Below are positions 1 through 8,432 of a DNA stretch of 64,000 nucleotides, one piece after another. Origin of the DNA: Pseudomonas fluorescens (GTDB taxonomy: Bacteria > Pseudomonadota > Gammaproteobacteria > Pseudomonadales > Pseudomonadaceae); contig NZ_VCNJ01000017.1 of assembly GCF_005938625.1 (NCBI RefSeq), positions 62,001 through 126,000 on the forward strand, written 5' to 3'. Under the pieces are notes generated by a model. That model had not been told where the DNA came from, did not search any database, and saw only the letters and a list, made by a program, of their open reading frames with translations. The position numbers and the translations under genes were made by a program. Numbering within the stretch: the stretch's first letter is position 1; every line of letters starts with the position of its first letter.

Positions 1-13
1 TCGCGGTTTTAAG

Positions 14-198
14 GGCTTACCCTCACCCTAGCCCTCTCCCAGGGGAGAGGGGACTGACCGAGTTGTCTGGTCTTGATACATCGACCTGCAAACTTCGAGT
101 CGAACTCAGGTCTCGGACATCCCCCGATCGGCTCCCTTTCCCCTCGCCCCCCTGGGGGCGGTCCGACGTTTCGGGAGGGCTGGGGTGAGGGGGTAAAG
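14..198. repeat. Long palindromic intergenic repeat, family D copy 1
   Basis: The left end reads CCCTCACCCTAGCCCTCTCCC and the right end carries the complementary GGGCTGGGGTGAGGG, so the element could fold end to end. Related copies lie at 24563-24733, 37831-38031 and 53783-54000. This copy lies directly beyond the stop codon of the chemoreceptor gene that ends at 208. Its right arm is interrupted by a GGTCCGACGTTTCGG segment, as in copies 3 and 4. It has no coding capacity. The first 207 bases of the window hold nothing else I can identify. Confidence 0.8.
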
Positions 199-207
199 CC
201 GTTGATC

Positions 208-2100
208 TTAAATGCGGAAACTACCCACCAATTGCTTCAACCGCGCCGCCTGCTGCTCCAGATCCGAGCACGCCCGCAACGTCGCCTGCAAGTTCTCCAC
301 ACCTTCCTGATTCAGCGTGTTGATCTCGTTGATATCGACATTGATCGACTCGACCACTGCGGTCTGCTCTTCCGTCGCCGTGGCCACCGACTGGTTCATC
401 CCGTCGATTTCGCCGATACGCTGAGTCACGCTGCCCAACCGCTCGCCGGCCTGGTTGGCGATGCCGACGCTGCTTTCGCTCTCGCGCTGGCTCTCGGTCA
501 TGATGCTGACAGCCTGACGCGCGCCGACTTGCAGCTCTTCGATCATCTTCTGCACTTGCTGCGCCGAATCCTGGGTGCGGTGCGCGAGGTTACGCACTTC
601 ATCGGCGACCACGGCGAAACCGCGCCCGGCCTCACCGGCACGCGCGGCTTCGATTGCGGCGTTGAGTGCGAGCAGGTTGGTCTGCTGGGAAATGCTGGTG
701 ATCACTTCGAGAATCTGGCCGATGTTCACCGTGTTGCTGTTCAGGGTTTCGATGTTGCCGCACGAATCGCTGATCTTCGCCGACAGCTGCTGCATGGCCT
801 GAATAGTTTTATCCACTACCTGTTGACCGTCCACCGCGAGGCTGCGTGCATCGCTCGAATGCTGCGAAGCCAGGGCGGCGTTCTGGGCGATTTCCTGCGC
901 GGCGGCGCCGAGTTGGTTGATCGCGGCGGCGACGCTGTTGGTGCGGGTGGCTTGCTGATCCGAGTTGTACATCGACGAGTTCGACGCCGCGACTACGCGC
1001 AGGGCGACTTCGTTGACCTGGCCGGTGGCGGAGGACACTTCACGGATCGAGGTGTGAATACGTTCGACGAAGCGGTTGAACGAGGTGCCCAGCGCGCCGA
1101 ATTCGTCGTTGCCGTGAATTACCAGACGTTTGGTCAAATCGCCTTCACCTTCGGCGATGTCGTGCATCGCGCGGCCCATGGTCAGCAACGGTTGCATCAG
1201 CACGCGGATGAGCATGCCGAGCAGGGCGATGATGATCACCACGGCAATGACCATGGCGATCAGCGCCGAGGTGCGGAATTCGCTGAGCATCGAGAACGCG
1301 GTGTCTTTATCGAGCACCAGCGCCACGTACCAGTCGGCCGACGGCACGCCGTTGACGCGGGTGAAGGAGATCAGTTGGGTCTTGCCGTCGAACTCGACTT
1401 CTTTCAGGCCCGGGCTGACTTTCGGCGCGCCGTTTGGATAGGCTTCGGCGAGAGTCTTGAGCACCAGTTTGCTGTCCGGGTGGATCAGGATTTTGCCCTC
1501 GCTGCTGACGATGAACGCGTGGCCGTGACCGCCGAAGTTCAGCGAATTGATGATCGCGCTGACGCTGGTCAGGTCGATGTCGGCACCGGCGACGCCGAGC
1601 ATCTGGCCCTGGCGCTGCACTGGCGTGGCGACGGTGATCACCAGTTTGCCCGAGGAGGCGGCGATGTACGGTTCAGTGACGATGGTCTGCTGTGCGCTGT
1701 TGGCCGCTTTGTACCAGCCACGTGCGCGTGGATCGTAGTCCGGCGCGCGGTTGCCGGCTGGTACCGAGAACATCACGCCGTCGGCGCCGCCGAAATAGCT
1801 GAGCTGGAAATTGCCGGTGTAGGCGGGCAGATCAATGATGCGTTTCAGGCTGGCCGGGGCGTTGCCATCGACGGCCACTTGCTGCGACAGCGATTGCAGC
1901 AATTGAATGCGGCTTTCCAGCCAGGTCTGGATGTTGCTGGTGGTCAGGCTGCCCAGCCCCTGCATCGAGGCTTCGGTGCTGCTGCTCAGGGCTTCGCGCT
2001 GTCGATAGTCGTTGAAGAAAATGAAACAGGCGAACGCAACGGCCACCACGAGGGCGGCAGCCAACAAGATCTTGTGGCTGAATTTCATGTTTCTGGTCAT
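208..2100 (-). CDS. Methyl-accepting chemotaxis protein, dCache amino-acid receptor type (PctA-like)
   Basis: A membrane chemoreceptor of about 630 residues that should signal through CheA/CheW. The order is a first membrane helix (about residues 9-29), a periplasmic dCache domain, a second helix (about 275-300), HAMP, and a cytoplasmic hairpin with the conserved [16 protein letters not shown] core. The dCache domain has R127, W129, Y130, Y145 and D174. These line up with the amino-acid-binding residues of P. aeruginosa PctA (R126, W128, Y129, Y144, D173), so L-amino acids are the likely ligands; this is inference from the motif. The N-terminus ([14 protein letters not shown]) is also PctA-like. 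I chose the ATG at 2100 because the family begins just before this sequence; an ATG at 2088 is possible and the frame stays open upstream to 2196. A family D repeat follows the stop. Confidence 0.9.
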   Translation of the reverse strand: MTRNMKFSHKILLAAALVVAVAFACFIFFNDYRQREALSSSTEASMQGLGSLTTSNIQTWLESRIQLLQSLSQQVAVDGNAPASLKRIIDLPAYTGNFQLSYFGGADGVMFSVPAGNRAPDYDPRARGWYKAANSAQQTIVTEPYIAASSGKLVITVATPVQRQGQMLGVAGADIDLTSVSAIINSLNFGGHGHAFIVSSEGKILIHPDSKLVLKTLAEAYPNGAPKVSPGLKEVEFDGKTQLISFTRVNGVPSADWYVALVLDKDTAFSMLSEFRTSALIAMVIAVVIIIALLGMLIRVLMQPLLTMGRAMHDIAEGEGDLTKRLVIHGNDEFGALGTSFNRFVERIHTSIREVSSATGQVNEVALRVVAASNSSMYNSDQQATRTNSVAAAINQLGAAAQEIAQNAALASQHSSDARSLAVDGQQVVDKTIQAMQQLSAKISDSCGNIETLNSNTVNIGQILEVITSISQQTNLLALNAAIEAARAGEAGRGFAVVADEVRNLAHRTQDSAQQVQKMIEELQVGARQAVSIMTESQRESESSVGIANQAGERLGSVTQRIGEIDGMNQSVATATEEQTAVVESINVDINEINTLNQEGVENLQATLRACSDLEQQAARLKQLVGSFRI

Positions 2101-2381
2101 CGAATGAACTACCGCGAAGGGGCTGGTCAAGAAAGGGCGGCAATTTGCCACACTCGGGGGCTTTGCGCTGCTCTTATTTCGACCGCGGCGCGCCAAAGAT
2201 TAGGCGTCTTTGGTGAAATGCGACGAAATGCTCAATAGCCCTACAAAGTGTCTGATTTATTGGCAAATGCCAGACGGGCGGGCTAATAAATAGCCGTTCC
2301 TCCACGGAACCAGATGAGGGTTTTCTCTTCTAAGCTTCTGGTTGGCACCATGCCATCCCCCCTCGTTCCAGGAGTTACACC

Positions 2382-2636
2382 ATGTCGCTGCGATCTATCG
2401 CCCTTCTGACGTTTTGCGTGCTGTTGGCCGCATGCAGCAAGGTCAATCAGGAAAACTACTCGAAGCTCTCGGCCGGTATGGCCAAGGCCGAAGTCGAGAC
2501 TCTGCTCGGCAAACCGACTGATTGCTCGGGCGCGCTCGGCATGTCCAGTTGCACTTGGGGCGACAAGAACAGCTTTATCAGCGTGCAGTACGCCGGTGAC
2601 AAAGTGCTGATGTTTTCCGGCCAAGGCCTGAAGTAA
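2382..2636 (+). CDS. Small lipoprotein, SmpA/OmlA-like or DUF3862-like
   Basis: An 84-residue protein with a lipoprotein signal ending in LLAAC (Cys near residue 18), followed by a compact domain containing GMAKAEVETLLGKPT. That GM..AEV..LLG.P pattern is typical of the small SmpA/OmlA and DUF3862 lipoprotein domains. The two later cysteines could form a disulfide. An AGGAG ribosome site lies about 10 bases before the ATG. It sits 30 bases upstream of the lipocalin gene in the same direction, so the two may be co-transcribed. The specific function is unknown. Confidence 0.8.
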   Translation: MSLRSIALLTFCVLLAACSKVNQENYSKLSAGMAKAEVETLLGKPTDCSGALGMSSCTWGDKNSFISVQYAGDKVLMFSGQGLK

Positions 2637-2666
2637 ACCGGGGCTTCGCGCCCACGGAGAAGAAAA

Positions 2667-3236
2667 ATGAAGCGGTTATTGCTGATCCTTTTTGCCGGCC
2701 TGGTACTGGCCGGCTGCGCCACTTCCGGCGTCGACCCGTTGGCGCCGAAAACCGTCAACAGCGTCAATCTCAAGCGCTATCAGGGCACCTGGTACGAGCT
2801 GGCGCGCTTGCCGATGTATTTCCAGCGCAATTGCGCGCAATCCGAAGCGCATTACACCCTCAAGCCTGACGGCAATGTCGCTGTGCTCAATCGCTGCCTG
2901 ACGCCGGACTGGCAGTGGGAGGAGGCCAAGGGCACGGCTTATCCACAGGTGCCGGGCAAGACCGACAAGCTCTGGGTCGAATTCGATACCTGGTTCTCGC
3001 GGCTGATTCCGGGTGTGGCGAAAGGCGAATACTGGGTGTTGTACGTCAGCGATGACTACAAGACGGCCATCGTCGGTGACCCGAGTCGCAAGTATATGTG
3101 GCTGTTGTCACGCACGCCGACCGTCAACGGTGTGGTGCGTGAAGAACTGCTGAGCAAGGCGCGTCAGCAAGGCTATGACACCACGCGCTTGATCTGGCGT
3201 GCGTCGGATCGGCAGATGGCCAAGACTTCGAATTAA
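2667..3236 (+). CDS. blc: Outer-membrane lipoprotein lipocalin Blc
   Basis: A 189-residue lipocalin with a lipoprotein signal (LVLAGC, Cys about 17) and the lipocalin signature GTWYELARLP just after the signal. The rest is an eight-stranded barrel-type sequence of the usual Blc length. Bacterial lipocalins of this type are anchored to the outer membrane and bind fatty acids or lysophospholipids in envelope stress. The start is supported by a GGAGAAG site immediately upstream. It is probably an operon partner of the small lipoprotein before it, and converges on hutF across a REP-type inverted repeat. Confidence 0.93.
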   Translation: MKRLLLILFAGLVLAGCATSGVDPLAPKTVNSVNLKRYQGTWYELARLPMYFQRNCAQSEAHYTLKPDGNVAVLNRCLTPDWQWEEAKGTAYPQVPGKTDKLWVEFDTWFSRLIPGVAKGEYWVLYVSDDYKTAIVGDPSRKYMWLLSRTPTVNGVVREELLSKARQQGYDTTRLIWRASDRQMAKTSN

Positions 3237-3253
3237 GCATCGCCACCAATCAA

Positions 3254-3349
3254 AATGTGGGAGCGAGCTTGCTCGCGAAAGCGGTGTATCAGTCAACATT
3301 TCAGTCGACTGATACGGCCTCTTCGCGAGCAAGCTCGCTCCCGCATTTT
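3254..3349. repeat. REP-type inverted repeat pair, family A copy 1
   Basis: Two arms, TGTGGGAGCGAGCTTGCTCG near 3256 and its near-complement ending at 3345, flank a short unique spacer. It lies between the convergent blc and hutF genes. The same arm recurs at 12721, 25694 and 50987. It may act as a bidirectional transcription or decay barrier. Confidence 0.85.
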
Positions 3350-3358
3350 TGTTTTGTG

Positions 3359-4723
3359 TCAGCCTAAAAGATCGCGCAGGACTTGGGTGAAGGCGCGTGC
3401 ACTGTCTTCTTCGCCGGCATGCCGCCCACCGCGCACAACCCACTGGCCATTGACCAGCACATCGCGCACTTGGCGATCGCCACCGGCAAACAACCAGCGA
3501 TTCAAAATCCCGTCGCCATTGGCCGTCGCCAGATACGGATCATTGCCATCGAGCACAATCCAGTCCGCCCGCTTGCCCACTTCCAGCGCACCGATCGGCT
3601 GCCCCAGCGCCTGCGCACCGCCATCCAGCGCCGCGTCAAACAGCGTGCGCCCGACCATCGGCTGATCCGCACCGTACAAACGGTTACGCCGCTGATCGCG
3701 CAGACGCTGGCCGTATTCCAGCCAACGCAATTCCTCCACCACGCTGAGCGACACATGGCTGTCGGAACCGATGCCCATGCGCCCACCCTGAGCGAGGAAA
3801 TCCACCGCCGGAAAAATTCCGTCACCCAGATTCGCTTCAGTGGTCAGGCACAGCCCGGCGATGGCGCGACTCTTGGCCATCAAAGTGACTTCTTCCCGGT
3901 TGGCGTGGGTGGCATGCACCAGGCACCAGCGCTGATCAACTTCGGCATTTTCGTACAGCCATTGCAGTGGCCGACGACCACTCCAGCTCAGGCAGTCATC
4001 GACTTCTTTCTGCTGCTCAGCGATGTGGATGTGCACCGGGCATTGCTTGTCGCTTGCCGCCAATACGTCGCTGATCTGCTGCGGCGTGACCGCACGCAAC
4101 GAGTGGAAGCACAGACCCAGCGATTGCGCCTTTTGCTGCGCGAGCAATGGTTGCAAACGTGATTGCAAATTCAGGTAATTTTCGGTGCTGTTGATAAAGC
4201 GACGCTGGCCGTCATTCGGCGCCTGGCCGCCAAAACCGGAGTGGCTGTAGAGCACTGGCAGCAGGGTCAGACCGATGCCGCTTTGGCTCGCGGCCTGACT
4301 GATGCGCAACGCCAGTTCAGCCGGATCGGCATACGGCTGACCGTTGCTGTCGTGGTGCACGTAATGAAATTCCGCCACCGATGTGTAACCGGCCTTGAGC
4401 ATTTCGATGTACAGCTGACGGGCAATGACCCCGAGCTGATCCGGGCTGATTTTTCCGACGAGCCGATACATCAGATCGCGCCACGTCCAGAAACTGTCAT
4501 TCGGATTACCGGCCACTTCGGCCAGACCCGCCATCGCTCGCTGGAAGGCGTGGGAGTGCAGATTAGGCATACCCGGCAGCAGCGGGCCGCTCAGCCGTTC
4601 GGCGCCATCTGCGGTGGAATCGGCCTGGATTTGGGTCAGCAAGCCGTCGGCGCTGACTTCAAGACGTACATTGTTGGCCCATCCGTTAGGCAGCAGCGCG
4701 CGTTCGGCAAAGAAGGCGGACAT
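3359..4723 (-). CDS. hutF: Formimidoylglutamate deiminase HutF
   Basis: A 454-residue amidohydrolase that converts N-formimino-L-glutamate to N-formyl-L-glutamate and ammonia, the fourth step of the five-step Pseudomonas histidine pathway. The metal-binding HxH lies in NLHSHAF (His56, His58), and a later GIGSDSHVSLS supplies the conserved aspartate. The length is normal. It is transcribed away from hutC, and the roughly 107-base gap between them contains a HutC-type operator, so it is probably HutC-repressed. Its product feeds HutG (17364-18167). Confidence 0.95.
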   Translation of the reverse strand: MSAFFAERALLPNGWANNVRLEVSADGLLTQIQADSTADGAERLSGPLLPGMPNLHSHAFQRAMAGLAEVAGNPNDSFWTWRDLMYRLVGKISPDQLGVIARQLYIEMLKAGYTSVAEFHYVHHDSNGQPYADPAELALRISQAASQSGIGLTLLPVLYSHSGFGGQAPNDGQRRFINSTENYLNLQSRLQPLLAQQKAQSLGLCFHSLRAVTPQQISDVLAASDKQCPVHIHIAEQQKEVDDCLSWSGRRPLQWLYENAEVDQRWCLVHATHANREEVTLMAKSRAIAGLCLTTEANLGDGIFPAVDFLAQGGRMGIGSDSHVSLSVVEELRWLEYGQRLRDQRRNRLYGADQPMVGRTLFDAALDGGAQALGQPIGALEVGKRADWIVLDGNDPYLATANGDGILNRWLFAGGDRQVRDVLVNGQWVVRGGRHAGEEDSARAFTQVLRDLLG

Positions 4724-4749
4724 GGTTCAGCACCCCATCGTGTGTTATT

Positions 4750-4759
4750 TGTATATACA
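4750..4759. promoter_or_regulatory. Predicted HutC operator in the hutF/hutC intergenic region
   Basis: TGTATATACA is a perfect 10-base palindrome, set in the wider context TTTGTATATACATATAC. HutC-type repressors are known to bind TGTATA-centred palindromes and respond to urocanate. One site placed between divergent hutF and hutC could repress hutF and autoregulate hutCD. Confidence 0.75.
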
Positions 4760-4830
4760 TATACAGACGTTTGCCTGCCCGGTAAACTCCGGCAAGCTAG
4801 CCACTTTCATCCAATGAACAGGGATCCACC

Positions 4831-5580
4831 GTGCCGACTCCGCCTCCAGTCTCCCCGTTGGCCGCGAACATGGGCGACAGTCCGGCGCCCTTGTACGCCC
4901 GCGTCAAACAGATGATCACCCAGCAGATCGACAGCGGAAACTGGCCGCCGCACTACCGCGTGCCGTCCGAGAGCGAGCTGGTCAATCAACTCGGTTTCAG
5001 CCGCATGACCATCAATCGCGCACTGCGCGAGATGACCGCCGACGGCCTGTTGGTGCGCATGCAAGGTGTCGGCACGTTTGTCGCCGAACCGAAAAGCCAG
5101 TCCGCGCTGTTCGAAGTGCATAACATCGCCGACGAAATCGCCTCCCGTGGCCATCGCCACACCTGCCAGGTCATCACCCTCGAAGAAGAAGCCGCCGGTT
5201 CCGAGCGCGCGCTGGCGCTGGACATGCGCGAAGGGCAGAAGGTCTTCCACTCGCTGATCGTGCATTACGAAAACGACATTCCGGTGCAAATCGAAGACCG
5301 TTTCGTCAACGCGCTGGTCGCCCCGGAATACCTCAAGCAGGATTTCACCCTGCAAACGCCGTACGCCTATCTCAATCAGGTCGCGCCGCTGACCGAAGGC
5401 GAGCATGTGGTTGAAGCGATCCTCGCTGAGTCGTCCGAATGCAAGTTGCTGCAGATTGAAAAGGGCGAGCCGTGCTTGTTGATTCGTCGCCGCACGTGGT
5501 CGGGCCGTCAACCGGTGACCGCTGCTCGACTGATTCACCCAGGTTCCCGTCATCGTCTGGAAGGGCGGTTCCATAAATGA
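4831..5580 (+). CDS. hutC: Histidine utilisation repressor HutC (GntR family)
   Basis: A 249-residue regulator with an N-terminal winged helix-turn-helix (VPSESELVNQLGFSRMTINR, about residues 48-67) and a C-terminal UTRA ligand domain (about 105-240). In Pseudomonas, HutC represses hut genes and is released by urocanate. The start is GTG; the preceding sequence contains CAGGGATCCACC. The stop overlaps the hutD start by four bases (ATGA), so the two are translationally coupled. Likely operators are at 4750-4759 and 6482-6495. Confidence 0.95.
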   Translation: MPTPPPVSPLAANMGDSPAPLYARVKQMITQQIDSGNWPPHYRVPSESELVNQLGFSRMTINRALREMTADGLLVRMQGVGTFVAEPKSQSALFEVHNIADEIASRGHRHTCQVITLEEEAAGSERALALDMREGQKVFHSLIVHYENDIPVQIEDRFVNALVAPEYLKQDFTLQTPYAYLNQVAPLTEGEHVVEAILAESSECKLLQIEKGEPCLLIRRRTWSGRQPVTAARLIHPGSRHRLEGRFHK

Positions 5581-6146
5581 GTGCACTTAAGGTTTTACGC
5601 GCCGAGGGATACCCGCGCATGCCGTGGAAAAACGGCGGCGGCAGTACCGAAGAAATCACCCGTGACGCGGGGGCTGGTCTTGATGGTTTCGGTTGGCGCC
5701 TGTCGATTGCCGACATCGCCGAGTCCGGCGGCTTCTCGACCTTCGCCGGTTACCAGCGAGTGATTACGGTATTGCAGGGTGACGGCATGACCCTGTGCGT
5801 TGATGGCGACGATACGCGGCCGCTGTTACCGCTCGACCCGTTTGCCTTCAGCGGGGAAAGCCAGGTCTCGTGCACTTTACTTGGTGGCGCGATTCGCGAC
5901 TTCAACCTGATCTATGCGCCGCAGCGTTACAGCGCGCGGTTGCAGTGGCTTGAAGGTGAACAGCGGTTTTTCAGCTCGGCGGGGACGGTGCTGGTGTTCA
6001 GTGTCAGTGAGTTGCTGGAAGTACAGGTTGGTGACGCCGTTTCGCAACTCGGTCGCCATGATTGCCTGCAACTGGACGGTAACGCCGGACTGGTTGAAGT
6101 CACCACCAATGCCGCTTGCTGCGTGATCGAGCTGACTGCGCGCTAG
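5577..6146 (+). CDS. hutD: HutD family protein
   Basis: A 189-residue cupin-like protein beginning with the family signature PWKNGGGSTEEI. HutD is conserved in Pseudomonas hut loci. Published work on P. fluorescens SBW25 suggested it limits excessive hut expression, perhaps by binding formylglutamate, but its biochemical role is not settled. It overlaps hutC by four bases and is followed by a family B repeat, then the hutU promoter region. Confidence 0.92.
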   Translation: MSALKVLRAEGYPRMPWKNGGGSTEEITRDAGAGLDGFGWRLSIADIAESGGFSTFAGYQRVITVLQGDGMTLCVDGDDTRPLLPLDPFAFSGESQVSCTLLGGAIRDFNLIYAPQRYSARLQWLEGEQRFFSSAGTVLVFSVSELLEVQVGDAVSQLGRHDCLQLDGNAGLVEVTTNAACCVIELTAR

Positions 6147-6160
6147 TTAATCCTCCCCAC

Positions 6161-6275
6161 TGATCGTTCCCACGCTCTGCGTGGGAATGCATCCCGTGAC
6201 GCTCTGCGTCACCTCCATCGAAGCGGACGCGGAGCGTCCATGGCGGCGTTACCACGCAGAGCGTGGGAACGATCA
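6161..6275. repeat. Palindromic intergenic repeat, family B copy 1
   Basis: The outer arms TGATCGTTCCCACGCTCTGC and its complement ending GGGAACGATCA enclose nested hairpins (GACGCTCTGCGTC; GACGCGGAGCGTC). Further copies lie at 16021, 18205, 27496 and 45929. No ORF of interest is inside. Confidence 0.85.
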
Positions 6276-6461
6276 GGTCCTGTTTCCATCCTCGCACCAC
6301 TTTGTTACCGAACGCCCCAGCGTGGCGCAAAACCACGCTCATCTAACCAAGCCCCAACCACACAAATTCTCTCCGCGAAAAAATTCATCCACGCCCCAAC
6401 CCTTGATTCAGGCGCTCTCCAGCCCTGCCCGCGATTTTTCTTGAATGCCGCTCCAACAAGT

Positions 6462-6477
6462 TGGCCGCTTGATTGCA
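6462..6477 (+). promoter_or_regulatory. Predicted sigma54 promoter of hutU
   Basis: TGGC-N7-TTGCA, with the -24 GG at 6463-6464 and the -12 GC at 6475-6476, fits the sigma54 consensus. It predicts a start near 6487 and a leader of about 140 bases before the hutU GTG at 6628. hut expression in P. fluorescens is known to depend on sigma54 and CbrAB. The activator site is presumably in 6280-6460, but I could not assign it. Confidence 0.75.
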
Positions 6478-6481
6478 TATG

Positions 6482-6495
6482 CTTGTATGTACAAG
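6482..6495. promoter_or_regulatory. Predicted HutC operator at the hutU promoter
   Basis: CTTGTATGTACAAG is a 14-base palindrome, imperfect only at its centre, and shares the TGTAT core with the hutF/hutC site. It begins six bases after the -12 element and covers the predicted transcription start, a position suited to blocking sigma54 polymerase. Confidence 0.8.
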
Positions 6496-6627
6496 TAAAG
6501 ACGTATGCGTATGAGTCGCTCGAGACTCTCCGCAGCGTCCACTGATTCGCTTGTCGCGCAGCGAAGCGCACAGGCTGCTTGCCCACTGCCAGGGTTGGTT
6601 TGAATTGATCGCTGAGGAGTCTTTTTC

Positions 6628-8310
6628 GTGACTGACAATAAGCCTACAAAGTTTCGCAACGTTGAGATCCGCGCCGCACGCGGCAACAAGCTGACCGCCA
6701 AGAGCTGGCTGACCGAAGCGCCGCTGCGCATGCTGATGAACAACCTCGACCCGGAAGTCGCCGAGAACCCGAAAGAACTGGTGGTTTACGGGGGTATCGG
6801 TCGCGCCGCGCGTAACTGGGAGTGCTACGACAAGATCGTCGAAAGCCTGACCAACCTGAATGACGACGAGACCCTGCTGGTGCAATCCGGTAAGCCGGTC
6901 GGCGTGTTCAAGACCCACAGCAACGCCCCGCGCGTACTGATCGCCAACTCCAACCTGGTGCCGCACTGGGCTAGCTGGGAACACTTCAACGAACTCGACG
7001 CCAAAGGCCTGGCCATGTACGGCCAGATGACCGCCGGCAGCTGGATCTACATCGGCAGCCAGGGCATCGTTCAAGGCACTTACGAAACCTTCGTTGAGGC
7101 CGGTCGCCAGCACTACAACGACAACCTCACCGGCAAGTGGGTTTTGACTGCCGGTCTGGGCGGTATGGGCGGCGCACAGCCTCTGGCCGCCACCCTGGCC
7201 GGCGCCTGCTCGCTGAACATCGAATGCCAGCAAGTCAGCATCGATTTCCGTCTGAAAAGCCGTTACGTCGACGAGCAAGCCAAAGACCTCGACGACGCGC
7301 TGGCACGCATCGACAAATACACCAAGGAAGGCAAGGCGATCTCCATCGCGCTGCTGGGCAACGCCGCAGAAATCCTCCCGGAACTGGTCAAGCGCGGCAT
7401 ACGCCCGGACATGGTCACCGACCAGACCAGCGCCCACGACCCGCTCAACGGTTACCTGCCAGCCGGCTGGACCTGGGACGAATACCGCGCCCGCGCCAAG
7501 ACCGAACCGGCTGCTGTAATCAAAGCCGCCAAGCAGTCGATGGCCGTGCACGTCAAAGCGATGCTGGAATTCCAGAAGCAAGGCATTCCGACCTTCGACT
7601 ACGGCAACAACATCCGTCAGATGGCGCAGGAAGAAGGCATCGAAAACGCCTTCGATTTCCCGGGTTTCGTACCGGCCTACATCCGTCCGCTGTTCTGCCG
7701 TGGCATCGGCCCGTTCCGCTGGGCTGCACTGTCGGGTGATCCGCAAGACATCTACAAAACCGACGCCAAGGTCAAAGAGCTGATCCCGGACGACGCGCAC
7801 CTGCACAACTGGCTGGACATGGCCCGCGAGCGCATCAGCTTCCAGGGTCTGCCGGCACGTATCTGCTGGGTTGGCCTGGGCCTGCGCGCCAGGCTCGGTC
7901 TGGCGTTCAACGAGATGGTGCGCAGCGGTGAGCTGTCGGCGCCGATCGTGATCGGTCGCGACCACCTCGACTCCGGCTCGGTGGCTAGCCCGAACCGTGA
8001 AACCGAATCGATGCAGGATGGTTCCGACGCCGTGTCCGACTGGCCACTGCTCAACGCCCTGCTCAACACCGCGAGCGGCGCGACCTGGGTTTCCCTGCAC
8101 CATGGCGGTGGCGTCGGCATGGGCTTCTCGCAGCACTCGGGCATGGTGATTGTTTGCGACGGTACGGACGAGGCGGCCGAGCGTATTGCGCGCGTGCTGC
8201 ACAACGACCCGGCCACCGGCGTCATGCGTCACGCCGATGCCGGTTACCAGATCGCCATCGACTGCGCCAGGGAACAGGGCCTGAACCTGCCGATGATTAC
8301 TGGCAAATAA
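6628..8310 (+). CDS. hutU: Urocanate hydratase HutU
   Basis: A 560-residue NAD-dependent urocanase that hydrates urocanate to imidazolone propionate, the second step of histidine breakdown. It is colinear with known urocanases from the N-terminus ([13 protein letters not shown]) through the NAD-binding central region ([16 protein letters not shown]) to the [13 protein letters not shown] segment. The length is normal. The start is GTG, after CTGAGGAGT. It is the first gene of the catabolic run and follows the sigma54 promoter and HutC operator. A family C repeat separates it from the permease gene. Confidence 0.97.
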   Translation: MTDNKPTKFRNVEIRAARGNKLTAKSWLTEAPLRMLMNNLDPEVAENPKELVVYGGIGRAARNWECYDKIVESLTNLNDDETLLVQSGKPVGVFKTHSNAPRVLIANSNLVPHWASWEHFNELDAKGLAMYGQMTAGSWIYIGSQGIVQGTYETFVEAGRQHYNDNLTGKWVLTAGLGGMGGAQPLAATLAGACSLNIECQQVSIDFRLKSRYVDEQAKDLDDALARIDKYTKEGKAISIALLGNAAEILPELVKRGIRPDMVTDQTSAHDPLNGYLPAGWTWDEYRARAKTEPAAVIKAAKQSMAVHVKAMLEFQKQGIPTFDYGNNIRQMAQEEGIENAFDFPGFVPAYIRPLFCRGIGPFRWAALSGDPQDIYKTDAKVKELIPDDAHLHNWLDMARERISFQGLPARICWVGLGLRARLGLAFNEMVRSGELSAPIVIGRDHLDSGSVASPNRETESMQDGSDAVSDWPLLNALLNTASGATWVSLHHGGGVGMGFSQHSGMVIVCDGTDEAAERIARVLHNDPATGVMRHADAGYQIAIDCAREQGLNLPMITGK

Positions 8311-8321
8311 ATGCAAAACCC

Positions 8322-8403
8322 CTGTAGGAGCTGCCGCAGGCTGCGATCTTTTGATGTTGGTTTTTCAAGATCAAAAGATCGCAGCCTGCGGCAGCTCCTA
8401 CAG
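8322..8403. repeat. REP-type inverted repeat, family C copy 1
   Basis: CTGTAGGAGCTGCCGCAGGC followed by TGCGATCTTTTGAT, with an inverted second arm ending CAGCTCCTACAG. It separates hutU from the permease gene inside the likely hut operon. Copies: 18175 (half), 36193, 41403, 48635. Confidence 0.85.
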
Positions 8404-8432
8404 AGAATCTAACAATCCACAGAGGTTGAATC

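Noticed and set aside
73..2238. 721-codon plus-strand open frame over the chemoreceptor gene
   Set aside because: It is the antisense of a clear chemoreceptor. The product is Arg/His/Asp-rich with no domain, a common effect of GC-rich codon bias.
6181..6545. Short plus-strand open frames in the hutD-hutU gap
   Set aside because: They lie in a family B repeat and in the hutU promoter/operator region, without ribosome sites.
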